Below are positions 54,217 to 61,955 of a stretch of DNA of 64,000 nucleotides, piece after piece. The position numbers and the translations under genes were made by a program. This DNA comes from CAWIVH01 sp963839475 (GTDB lineage: Bacteria > Acidobacteriota > UBA6911), in contig CAWIVH010000015.1 of assembly GCA_963839475.1 (NCBI GenBank), positions 372,001 to 436,000 of the forward strand, in the 5' to 3' direction. The notes under the pieces are model-generated. The model did no database searches and was not told the origin of the DNA. It was given only the letters and a program-made list of their open reading frames with translations. Positions within the stretch are counted from its first letter, which is position 1. Each line of letters begins with the position of its first letter.

Positions 54217-55233
54217 TTATGGGTGCGACGCATTCTGCGCCCGCAGGTTTTTTCGCTCGCTAAAACTCCAGGGGCGTCTGAGCCTTGGCAAGCGCACACT
54301 GAAAGTCGACCCGCGCCCGGGTCCCGGGCTTGTTGCCCAGACAGAGCCCTGATGGTCCCGCACGATATTCCGGACGATATATAATCCCAGCCCGGTCCCG
54401 CCCGGGCGGGTCCACTGGATGTCGCCGCCCCGCCAGAACATTTTAAATATGTTTTTCAGGTTTTTGCCCGGAATGCCTTCCCCCGTGTCGATGATGTCGA
54501 GTCTGCAGGTACGGAGATCACGATGCAGTTTCAACAAAACCGTGGAGCCTTTAGGCGAATACCGGACGGCGTTTTCGACAAGATTCCTCAGCACCATCTG
54601 CATGGCCGAACGGTCGATTGCGGCGCGCGCATCCGGACCCTTTTCCAATATCACCACGTGTCCGTCTTTCTCGAAGAGGTGCCGGTCCTGGCTCAGAACG
54701 TCTTCAATAAACCTGCGGAAGCTTATGGGTTCGAGCTTGTAATGGCTGCGCCGCTTTTCAATTCGTGCGGCGCCCAGGATCCTGTCGATCAGGGTTGCCA
54801 ACCGCTGGGTGTCGTCGAGCATCATTTCAACGAATTCGCGGCGCTTTTCCTGTGACAGTTCCCGCATTGCCATGGTTTCAAGTGCCAGCTGAATCGAGGC
54901 CACCGGCGATTTCAGCTCGTGCGTCACGTTGGATATAAAAACTCTCTGCATCTGGTTCAGCCGGTGCTGCTTGTTCCAGTAGATAAAAATAAGGGTGGCG
55001 CCGGCCAGGATCAAGGTCAGCAGGATGGCTCCAACCAGCAGCGGCATCCAGGCATATCCACCGATCTCGGCCTGCGCGCGGATGCGTTCGGCCATGGCCC
55101 GAAGTTCGATCTGCTTTTCGATGTACCACCGCACCCAGACCACCATGACCAGGATCCAGAGGATCTGGATCACAAGGAAGATGGTCACCGGGTGGTAGAG
55201 CCATTGAGTTTTCTGCTGCAGCGATTTGATCAT
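54217..55233 (-). CDS. Membrane sensor histidine kinase
   Basis: This 338-residue kinase has two transmembrane helices (about 15-35 and 55-80) with a short extracytoplasmic loop between, so it may sense within the membrane. It shows the H-box THELKSPVASIQLALETM, N-box RNLVENAVRYSPKGS, G1 DTGEGIPGKNLK and G2 GGTGLGLYIVRNIV. It phosphorylates the OmpR-type regulator encoded immediately downstream. RNase D lies 38 bases upstream in the same orientation. Confidence 0.88.
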   Translation of the reverse strand: MIKSLQQKTQWLYHPVTIFLVIQILWILVMVVWVRWYIEKQIELRAMAERIRAQAEIGGYAWMPLLVGAILLTLILAGATLIFIYWNKQHRLNQMQRVFISNVTHELKSPVASIQLALETMAMRELSQEKRREFVEMMLDDTQRLATLIDRILGAARIEKRRSHYKLEPISFRRFIEDVLSQDRHLFEKDGHVVILEKGPDARAAIDRSAMQMVLRNLVENAVRYSPKGSTVLLKLHRDLRTCRLDIIDTGEGIPGKNLKNIFKMFWRGGDIQWTRPGGTGLGLYIVRNIVRDHQGSVWATSPGPGRGSTFSVRLPRLRRPWSFSERKNLRAQNASHP

Positions 55234-55271
55234 GGAGCCATTTTAAACCTTGCGATGAGCAGGAGGCGAAT

Positions 55272-56483
55272 TTACTCTGCCGTTTCAGGGATACTCACCG
55301 CCGGTTGGAAGCGGAGGATTTCCAGTACTTCAGGACCGAATTCCAGCGCGCGCCACCGCCGCATGCCATCGAAGTTCTCGAGTTCCGGCAAGCTGGCCGG
55401 GGGATAAACGGACAGTGCTTCCAGCAGGCTTCCGGGAAAAACCACGCCAACATGGAGTTTAAGCTGGTCCGCCCGGCTTTGCCGCCAGGCCTTCAATCTC
55501 TCAAGCCGGATCCTCGTCTCGCGCGTGGGGGGCTTCCACTCTTTCCTGGACGGGGTCGCCAGCGATCCCGGATCCTCAGTCTTGGCCGTTTCGATAGTGT
55601 GGAAGATCTCCTCGGCAAACTTGCGGGCTACTCGATAAGAAATCCCCGGCCTCCGATACATCTCCCGCGGCGACCGCGGGGGCCGCCGGGCCAGGTCCAC
55701 GAGTATGGGATTGTTCAGGACCTTGAAAGGAGGCAGATCCATTTCGCGCGCGTAACGCTCGCGCAAAAGAAATAGAGCCCTCAGCACCAGGGATTCCTGT
55801 GGTGCCAGGTCGCGACTGCCCTTGATCCGCCGGTATCCCTCGGGGTCGAATTCTTTTTCCTGCTGGATCCCGGCGGCCGCCGCGGCGAATTCCTCATCAG
55901 CCCAGGCACTGCGTCCCTTGGCTTCAAGCTGTTCTGCGAGAAGGTCCCGGATCCGCAACAGGTGGTGCGTATCCATGGCGGCGTACTCCAGCTGTTCGAG
56001 AGCCAGAGGCCGCCGCGACCAGTCGTCGCGCTGCCGCCGCTTGGAGTGGGCAATGTTGAGCAGGGCCTCCAGCAGCGCACTAAGACCCAGGTGTTCATAT
56101 CCCAGTAGTTGTGCGGCAATATGCGTGTCGAAAAGGTTGGCGAAATTGAAATGATAGTCCCGCTGCAGGCAGAAAACATCATATCCGGCGGCGTGAAACA
56201 CCTTTTCGATGTTCGGATCGGACATGAGCGGGCCGAGTGCGCTCAGGTCGCTGATGGCAAACGGATCGAGTATGAAAGTTTCTTTTTCGGTCGATATCTG
56301 GATCAGGCAGACTTTGTCAAAATAGTGATAGAGGCTGTCCGCCTCGATGTCCACCGCCATGCGCGACGTCTGGCGCAGGGAATCCATCATCGCTTCGTAC
56401 GCAGATGGATTCTCGACGAGGGTGTAAGGCACGGAGCCGGGCGGCATGACTTTGATGATGCTGGATAAATCCATAAACGGCAC
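55272..56483 (-). CDS. rnd: Ribonuclease D (DEDD exonuclease with HRDC domain)
   Basis: The 403-residue protein has the DEDD exonuclease domain: DIEAD (Asp/Glu pair) near residue 46, DVFCLQRDY, and YAAMDTHHLL with the Tyr and last Asp, which places it in the DEDDy group. Two HRDC-like regions follow (RALFLLRERYAREMDLPPFK and RLKAWRQSRADQLKLHVGV). RNase D trims tRNA and other small RNA 3' ends. It is the first gene of a leftward unit that continues with the two-component system. Confidence 0.88.
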   Translation of the reverse strand: MPFMDLSSIIKVMPPGSVPYTLVENPSAYEAMMDSLRQTSRMAVDIEADSLYHYFDKVCLIQISTEKETFILDPFAISDLSALGPLMSDPNIEKVFHAAGYDVFCLQRDYHFNFANLFDTHIAAQLLGYEHLGLSALLEALLNIAHSKRRQRDDWSRRPLALEQLEYAAMDTHHLLRIRDLLAEQLEAKGRSAWADEEFAAAAAGIQQEKEFDPEGYRRIKGSRDLAPQESLVLRALFLLRERYAREMDLPPFKVLNNPILVDLARRPPRSPREMYRRPGISYRVARKFAEEIFHTIETAKTEDPGSLATPSRKEWKPPTRETRIRLERLKAWRQSRADQLKLHVGVVFPGSLLEALSVYPPASLPELENFDGMRRWRALEFGPEVLEILRFQPAVSIPETAE

Positions 56484-56531
56484 TGAGGTTACCAGACTGC
56501 GGCGTGATAATACAGCAGATCTGTTGCCTCT

Positions 56532-57010
56532 TTACTGGGCCCTTTCATAAACCCGGACGTTATCTACCAACATTTTCTGCGGAAACACCGTTGTCCCATC
56601 GGGGTATCCCGGCCAGCCGACGGTGGCAATATCGTCTCCGAGCATCCAGAAGGCCGGCCAAATCCCTTGGGTGCCGGGTATTTTCATTCGACCTTCAATC
56701 TTTCCGTACTTCTGCGAAAACTCCCCCTGGGTCTTCAACCGGGCAGAGGTGTAGTTTTTGCCCCCGAAGGACTCCTGCCTGGCTTCGATGACCAGCGAGC
56801 CGCCTTCAACCCGGGCATTCTGCAGGCGATTGGTGTAGTACTCCGATTCGTTATGGCCCCACCCGTTTTTGTTTTGAGCGCCTTTGCCTGCGTGAACTGG
56901 AACGTTGCCACTGCGCTCGCTGAACCTCCAACGGTATCGAGTCCGCCGGACGCCGCCGTTCCCGATGCCATGATCCCCAATAGCAGCAACAGGCACGATG
57001 CCGGTTTCAT
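56532..57010 (-). pseudogene. GH16 beta-glucanase remnant, frameshifted and internally deleted
   Basis: A signal peptide (MKPASCLLLLLGIMASGTAA) lies in one frame from 57010, and GH16 sequence lies in another. The latter reads NKNGWGHNESEYYTNRLQNA, then ARLKTQGEFSQKYGKIEGRM and GIWPAFWMLGDDIATVGW, and then jumps to PGYPDGTTVFPQKMLVDNVR, the last strand of the fold. The catalytic GEIDIME-type segment and most of the sandwich are absent. In intact GH16 enzymes both the start of this gap (VGWP) and its end (NWPGYPD) contain WP, so the loss may have run through a short direct repeat. The frame change lies near 56870-56890. Confidence 0.82.
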
Positions 57011-57177
57011 AGCCGCCTCTCCAGTGTCCCTTTCATTCTATCCGTGCTGCCTCCCCGGGGCAAACTGAACTCGCGTGATGCAGACCGTTGGTTCAAACCG
57101 GCCCCTCAGGGAAAATGGAACAGGTGCAGAATAAATCCGGACCTGCCAGATGCCGAGTTGTCAGGCACTAACCAGCC

Positions 57178-57220
57178 AAGGGCTGGCGCCCTTGATATCC
57201 CGCCACAAAACGGCGGGATA
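57178..57220. repeat. Two tandem perfect hairpins
   Basis: AAGGGC-TGGC-GCCCTT (57178-57193) is followed at once by TATCCCGCC-ACAAAAC-GGCGGGATA (57196-57220). No T-run follows. They stand between the GH16 remnant and the repeat-flanked four-helix remnant and could be a REP-like or terminator structure. Confidence 0.45.
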
Positions 57221-57222
57221 CG

Positions 57223-57254
57223 GAAGCCAGAAGTCAGGAGCCAGGATCCAGAAT
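57223..57254. repeat. Left degenerate TTCTGRC-type inverted repeat
   Basis: The top strand reads GAAGCCAGAAGTCAGG then AGCCAGGATCCAGAAT. It is a degenerate tandem of seven-base units and is the inverted counterpart of the block at 57527-57551. It encodes the last residues of the four-helix remnant. Confidence 0.6.
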
Positions 57255-57503
57255 CGCTTGGGCATAGGCATTGAGCAGTCGGCTCGCTTCCTCTAGCACG
57301 TCCATCTGAACCCCGGCTTGCGCGTACCCCAAATCTTGCCTCAGGATCAGGTAATAACGACTTTCCTCAAGCGAATCCTCGGCTATGTTCATGAACCGGG
57401 CCTTGTCGGTCTTCCCACGCCTTTTGAAGCCTTCGGCGATATTCGCGGGAATGGAGACCGCCGCTCTTCGCATTTGCAGTGCCAGCCCGTACGTCTTCTG
57501 CTC
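57234..57503 (-). pseudogene. Four-helix-bundle (23S rRNA intervening-sequence-type) protein, 5' truncated
   Basis: The leftward frame reads EQKTYGLALQ then MRRAAVSIPANIAEGFKRRG and MNIAEDSLEESRYYLILRQD, the core of the four-helix-bundle family first seen in 23S rRNA intervening sequences. The first 30 or so residues of the family are missing: an in-frame TGA lies at 57504-57506 and the sequence before it runs into a degenerate repeat. The C-terminus is encoded by the left repeat block. The family's function is unknown. It looks like the remnant of an element bounded by inverted repeats. Confidence 0.75.
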
Positions 57504-57934
57504 TCAAGCATCAGCAGCCCTTTGATATTCTGGCTTCTGACTTCTGACTTCAAACGGGAACAAAATTCTCGTTGCGCGGCAAATAACGGTTTAATTGATG
57601 GAGTGCCGCATAATAGGGTGACATGAAAAGATGGAGAATGGGCAAACTTGCACATGCTCCTGCCTGATTGCGCGCGTCACTATAATATGCGACCCTCCAT
57701 AGGGAAGCCTGAAAGGAAGCCGGTCGTTAATCCCCGCAAAAAGCCGCACCGGTGAAAATCCAGACACACAAATTCATAATTAGGGTAACGTATCTCCGGA
57801 ACGGGGATTTTCACCGACATTCGTAATCGGGTTTGCCGGCCGGCTAACATGCAATATTCTATACATTTCATGATCCATTCCTCGGAGCCCGAGGCCGTAT
57901 TGTTTTTGCATGGGCCTAAAAGCAGGAGCTCAAA
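57504..57934. other. Intergenic region with right repeat block
   Basis: No gene is visible here. The stretch contains the right TTCTGRC-type block (57527-57551) and an isolated TATAAT at 57681-57686 without a matching -35 box. Short open frames on both strands carry no motif. Confidence 0.4.
57527..57551. repeat. Right degenerate TTCTGRC-type inverted repeat
   Basis: The top strand reads ATTCTGGCTTCTGACTT followed by CTGACTTC, the inverted match to the block at 57223-57254. The two blocks enclose the four-helix-bundle remnant. Confidence 0.6.
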
Positions 57935-58744
57935 ATGAAAATCGCCTTGATACAGCAGCACGCATCTCCGGACCGGGAAGAGAACATACAACGCGGGATA
58001 AATGCGCTCCACGAGGCTCATAATAGCGGGGCGAGGATGGCGGTCTATCCGGAACTGGCGTTTCAGCGGTTCTTCCCGCAGCGAAGGCGCCAGGAGCAGG
58101 CAGCTCCTTGGGCAGAAACAGTTCCAGGGCCGCTGACGGTGCGTTTCGCGCTGATTGCCCGCGAGCTGGGGATGGTTGTGGTGCTGAATCTCTACGAGCG
58201 CGGGGACGACCGGCTTTTTGATTCTTCTCCCGTCATCGATTCGGACGGCCGCTTGTTAGGCACGGCAAGGATGGTTCACATCATGGAGGGGCCGGGATAT
58301 CACGAGTCGGAGTTTTATCACCCGGGGGACAGGGGTGCGCCGGTTTTTGATACCTCGATCGGAAAGGTGGGCGTGGCGATCTGCTACGACCGTCATTTCC
58401 CGGAGTACATGCGTGCTTTGGCGCTGAAAGGGGCCCAAATTGTCGTGATTCCCCAGGCGGGTTCGGTGGGAGAGTGGCCTCCCGGGGTATTCCAGGCGGA
58501 GCTGCAGGCGGCGTCGTTTCAAAACGGCTATTTTTGCGCTTTAGCGAATCGCGTGGGCCGGGAAGAGCATCTGACGTTTGCCGGAGATTCTCTTGTCACG
58601 GATCCGTTCGGGCGCGTCCAGAATCAGGCGCCTGCCGGCGAAGACTGCATCCTGTATTCGGAGATCGATTTCTCGCTCCTGGCGGATTGCCCGGCGCACC
58701 GTCATTTCATGCCCGATCGCCGCCCGGAGATTTATCCGCTTTAA
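57935..58744 (+). CDS. Nitrilase-superfamily hydrolase, N-carbamoylputrescine amidase-like
   Basis: The 269-residue protein has the nitrilase fold with Glu40 in AVYPELAF and Cys150 in GVAICYDRHFPEYMRAL. The position of the catalytic Lys, usually RKMHI, reads RMVHI (Met113), so the canonical triad appears incomplete. Overall it is closest to AguB/beta-ureidopropionase-like members: YHPGDRGAPVFDT, PQAGSVGEWPPGVFQ and NRVGREEHL. It may be a subfamily with a different Lys, or inactive. The gene is followed by a short PDZ remnant on the same strand. Confidence 0.75.
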   Translation: MKIALIQQHASPDREENIQRGINALHEAHNSGARMAVYPELAFQRFFPQRRRQEQAAPWAETVPGPLTVRFALIARELGMVVVLNLYERGDDRLFDSSPVIDSDGRLLGTARMVHIMEGPGYHESEFYHPGDRGAPVFDTSIGKVGVAICYDRHFPEYMRALALKGAQIVVIPQAGSVGEWPPGVFQAELQAASFQNGYFCALANRVGREEHLTFAGDSLVTDPFGRVQNQAPAGEDCILYSEIDFSLLADCPAHRHFMPDRRPEIYPL

Positions 58745-58770
58745 CTGTGATTTGATATGGAGTCCACGTC

Positions 58771-59034
58771 ATGGCCAGGAGATGCGTTCATTTGCTTGCC
58801 TTGTTATTGCTTTTGGGGCCGGCGGCCGTTATGGTTGCCGCGCGGGTCATGGACCTGTCCGGGATTGGAGACATCTTCGAGGTGGGCGACCTGATCGACA
58901 CCTGGAACGGCGCCGTTGTGGCGAACCTGGCTGAACTGCGCGCAATTGTAGATAACCTAAAATCCGGAGATCCCGTGGTAATCCAGATTCAACGCCAGGG
59001 GCGGATGACCTACCTTGAATTTGAAATGCCCTGA
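58771..59034 (+). CDS. Short secreted PDZ-domain protein, probably truncated
   Basis: The 87-residue product has a signal peptide (LLALLLLLGPAAVMVAAR) followed directly by the second half of a PDZ domain: GIGDIFEVGDLIDTWNGAVV, NLAELRAIVDNLKSGDPVV and IQIQRQGRMTYLEFEM. A normal PDZ domain has about 90 residues and starts with a GLG carboxylate loop, so the first half and any protease domain (as in HtrA) are missing. It is open from start to stop and may be expressed, but more likely it is an internally deleted remnant. It is convergent with the hydrogenase large-subunit gene. Confidence 0.55.
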   Translation: MARRCVHLLALLLLLGPAAVMVAARVMDLSGIGDIFEVGDLIDTWNGAVVANLAELRAIVDNLKSGDPVVIQIQRQGRMTYLEFEMP

Positions 59035-59091
59035 AAGGAGGGTGACGGCTTCAGGAGACGAGCGCTTTCATGGACCCGGACCGGCGCCAGG

Positions 59092-60552
59092 TCACCTCCG
59101 GAAACGGCGATACAGAGCGTCGCCTTTGAAGATCGACACCTCCAGAGGCATCCGGCCCGGGAGTGCGTGCGTCGCGCAGCTGAAACATGGGTCAAAAGCG
59201 CGGAAAGCCATCTCGATCATGTTCAAGATCCCCTGGTCCGGTTCCATTCCGGGCTTGATCAGGTACTGTGCGACCTTTTTGGTTGCCATCTGAATCGGCG
59301 CATTGTTGTTGGTTGTTCCGACGATCAGGTTGGCGCCCGTGCAGATGCCGTTGCGGTCGCACGTGTAATGGTGGGTCAGGGTGCCGCGCATCGCTTCGAC
59401 CATTCCGACGCCGGTTCCGGTGATTTGCCGTGGAATGACCCGGTAGGCCTCGCTGGTGATCTCCGGATCGGCGCAATATCGCTCGAGCATCTCTGCATTC
59501 TGAACCATCTCGACCAGGCGGGCCCAGTGATTGGCCAGAAGGGCTTTACTTGGATGGCCGCCGAGGGCGGAAAACATTTCCTCAAAAGCTTCCTGTGCCC
59601 GGGGAGTGGCCATCCGGTCGGCAACATTGAGGCGTGCCAGAGGGGTGGCGCAGTAAACGCTGGAATCCTCACCTTCCCGGAAACCCTTCCATCCCCTTTT
59701 CTTCAGGTAGGGAAATTTGAGGTAAGTCCAGGATTCCACGTGTTCAGCCACATGAGCCGCGTATTCCGCCGGCCTGTACTTCGAGATCTCACAGCCATGG
59801 AAATCGACGATCCGCACGGTGCCGTCGTAATAGTTGGGGGCGTTGTTATCGTCCACCAGCCCCATGTTTTGAACCTCGAGGCTGTAAGGACCGTTCAGCA
59901 CCAGATCGACGTAAACGGGATTGCCCAGGATGATCTCCCGGAAGAGTTTCAGTGAGAAGCCGGCAAATCCGGATAGCTCGCGAACCATCGGCTTGATGAT
60001 TTCCAGCTCTTCGGCGTTGAGTCCTTTCGATACGCCCCCCGGCAGACACCAGACCAGATGGGTGGATCGCCCAGCCATGACCTGCTGTATTTTCTGAGCC
60101 AGCGATCGCGCGCGAATGACCTGTTTGCCGATTTCCTGACCCAGGCGACCGATCACCCCTATCAGGTTACGCGCCCGGGGATCAGAATCCGGGCCGCAGA
60201 CAAAGTCGGGCGCGGCGAGCGCATAGAAATGGGCGATGTGGCTGTGGATATAATGCGCGTGATAGTACATTTCGCGCAGCTTGTGCGCCACGGGAGCCAC
60301 TTCGCCGCCGAAACAGGCGTCCACCGCTTTGGCGCTTGCGAGGTGGTGGCTGGCAGGACACACTCCGCAAATCCGCGTCACGATGCGCGGCAACTCTTCG
60401 ATGGGGCGGCCGACCACAAAACGTTCGAAGCCCCTTAACTCAGGGATCTGGAAAAAGCAATCCTTCACCGATCCGTCCCGGTTCAGGAAGATCTCGATTT
60501 TGCCATGGCCTTCCAGGCGCGTAATCGGATCGATCTTGATGGATGGGTTCAT
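59092..60552 (-). CDS. mvhA: [NiFe] hydrogenase large subunit, MvhA-like (group 3c type)
   Basis: This 486-residue subunit holds the Ni-Fe site. The N-terminal motif RICGVCPASHH supplies C62 and C65; the C-terminal motif DPCFSCATH supplies C456 and C459. A 24-residue tail after His462 should be removed by a maturation protease, which is not encoded in view. Sequence features (HYTCDRNGICTGANLIVGTT) match the methyl-viologen/F420-non-reducing hydrogenases. The gene overlaps the small-subunit gene by four bases and is the last gene of the cluster HdrA-MvhD-MvhG-MvhA. It oxidises H2 and hands electrons to the small subunit. Confidence 0.92.
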   Translation of the reverse strand: MNPSIKIDPITRLEGHGKIEIFLNRDGSVKDCFFQIPELRGFERFVVGRPIEELPRIVTRICGVCPASHHLASAKAVDACFGGEVAPVAHKLREMYYHAHYIHSHIAHFYALAAPDFVCGPDSDPRARNLIGVIGRLGQEIGKQVIRARSLAQKIQQVMAGRSTHLVWCLPGGVSKGLNAEELEIIKPMVRELSGFAGFSLKLFREIILGNPVYVDLVLNGPYSLEVQNMGLVDDNNAPNYYDGTVRIVDFHGCEISKYRPAEYAAHVAEHVESWTYLKFPYLKKRGWKGFREGEDSSVYCATPLARLNVADRMATPRAQEAFEEMFSALGGHPSKALLANHWARLVEMVQNAEMLERYCADPEITSEAYRVIPRQITGTGVGMVEAMRGTLTHHYTCDRNGICTGANLIVGTTNNNAPIQMATKKVAQYLIKPGMEPDQGILNMIEMAFRAFDPCFSCATHALPGRMPLEVSIFKGDALYRRFRR

Positions 60553-61517
60553 GTGCGATGGCTCCTCTGCAGGATCGAAGCCGGCAGGCCGAAACGATAG
60601 GCGCAGGCTGCGAAGTCGGGCACACCGCCGAGGATTTCCTCGATTTCCGCAGGATCCTTGCTATCAATTATCGATGCAACCGCGCTGATGAATTTGGCGC
60701 CCTGATCCCGGACATCATGCACCGGGCCGTAGCATCCCCGGCATCCCTGGTTGCTGTTCGGACAGCGGACACCGCAGCCCGAGCGGGTTGCGGATCCCAT
60801 GCAGAGCAATCCCTGTTCCAGGAGGCAGCGTTTCGGATCCTGGATGATCTGGAACGGGCGGTAGAATTTCCTGATCTTCTTTTCTTCCCGGCTTCGCGTG
60901 CAATCCTGGCAAAGCGATCGGTCAGATGCGCCTATGACAGATTGTTTGGCGGGCAGCTCCTTTTTGACGACCGAGCGGACCACGTTTCTCACCTGTTCAG
61001 GAGCAGGAGGACAGCCGGGCATGAAATAGTCCACCTCCGCCACATCCGCCAATCTGTAGACGCGCCGGTAAAATGTGGGAATTTCCAGCGGAGTTCCATC
61101 CAGGCGGGTCACGCTGCAGGGAACGGTGCGGTTTCCGGGTTCGATCGTGGGATTACTCAAATAGGCGGTGGTCATGATCTGTTCCCGCGTCGCAAGGTTC
61201 GCAAGGCCGGGAATCCCTCCCATATAGGCGCAGGTCCCGAAAGCTACCAGCAGCTTGCTTTTTTTCCGCAGCAGTCTGGCCATACTCTCATTTTCGCTGT
61301 TTCGCACTGCACCACTGAACAGGGCGAGGTCGAGCTCCCCGTCCTCCAGGGCTTCCACATCCCGGTACTTGCCGTCTATAGCGATGGGCCAGAAGCGGAT
61401 GTCGGCGGCAGCGGCAATGTCGAGAAGAAATTCATCCGTGTCCAGGACTGCAACATCGCAGCCGCCGCATGCCGAGCCCCAGTACAGTGCGATTTGAAGT
61501 TTCGGCGTTCCTGTCAC
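60549..61517 (-). CDS. mvhG: Hydrogenase small subunit, MvhG-like
   Basis: This 322-residue iron-sulfur subunit carries the proximal cluster ligands in GSACGGCDVAVLD, FGTCAYMGGIPGL and MPGCPPAPEQV. The C-terminal part is rich in Cys (PKRCLLEQGLLCMGSATRSG, CPNSNQGCRGCYGP) for two further 4Fe-4S clusters. It relays electrons from the Ni-Fe site to MvhD. Its start is four bases after the MvhD stop. Confidence 0.92.
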   Translation of the reverse strand: MTGTPKLQIALYWGSACGGCDVAVLDTDEFLLDIAAAADIRFWPIAIDGKYRDVEALEDGELDLALFSGAVRNSENESMARLLRKKSKLLVAFGTCAYMGGIPGLANLATREQIMTTAYLSNPTIEPGNRTVPCSVTRLDGTPLEIPTFYRRVYRLADVAEVDYFMPGCPPAPEQVRNVVRSVVKKELPAKQSVIGASDRSLCQDCTRSREEKKIRKFYRPFQIIQDPKRCLLEQGLLCMGSATRSGCGVRCPNSNQGCRGCYGPVHDVRDQGAKFISAVASIIDSKDPAEIEEILGGVPDFAACAYRFGLPASILQRSHRT

Positions 61518-61520
61518 ATA

Positions 61521-61955
61521 TCACCTCTCACGCTGGTCATGCAGCAGGGCTGGTCGGATAGGGCTCGGCCCAAGGGCGCGAACCCGCTCCGTAAGGTCGG
61601 CAACGACGTCGGCGAATCTCTGGCCCTCGCTGGCGCTCACCCAGGTCTGACGCACCCGGTCATCCTCAACCCCGAATGATTTCAGCACGGATTTCAGCAG
61701 GGGGTATCGACGCATGGCCTTGTAGTTGCCTTCGGAATAATGGCAGTCGCCCGGGTGGCAGCCGCAAATCAAAACACCATCGGCTCCGTGAGCAAGGGCC
61801 TCCACGACGAAGGTCGGGTCTACCCGTGCGGAGCACATGACCCTTACGACCCGGATGTTGGGCGGGTATTGGATCCTGCTGGTGCCGGCGAGATCCGCGC
61901 CGGTATAGGAGCACCAGTTGCATAAGAAGCCCACGATCCTGGGTTCGAAGCTCAT
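61521..61955 (-). CDS. mvhD: MvhD-like [2Fe-2S] electron-transfer subunit
   Basis: I start the gene at MSFEPRIVGFLCNWCSYTG, giving about 144 residues and a four-base overlap with the hdrA stop; the longer frame runs into hdrA. Five conserved Cys are visible (FLCNWCS, VMCSARVD, ICGCHPGDC), typical of MvhD, which bridges hydrogenase and HdrA. Confidence 0.92.
   Translation of the reverse strand: MSFEPRIVGFLCNWCSYTGADLAGTSRIQYPPNIRVVRVMCSARVDPTFVVEALAHGADGVLICGCHPGDCHYSEGNYKAMRRYPLLKSVLKSFGVEDDRVRQTWVSASEGQRFADVVADLTERVRALGPSPIRPALLHDQRER

Noticed and set aside
57223..57551. CRISPR array
   Set aside because: The repeats are short, degenerate, inverted and enclose a protein remnant; there are no regular spacers and no cas genes.
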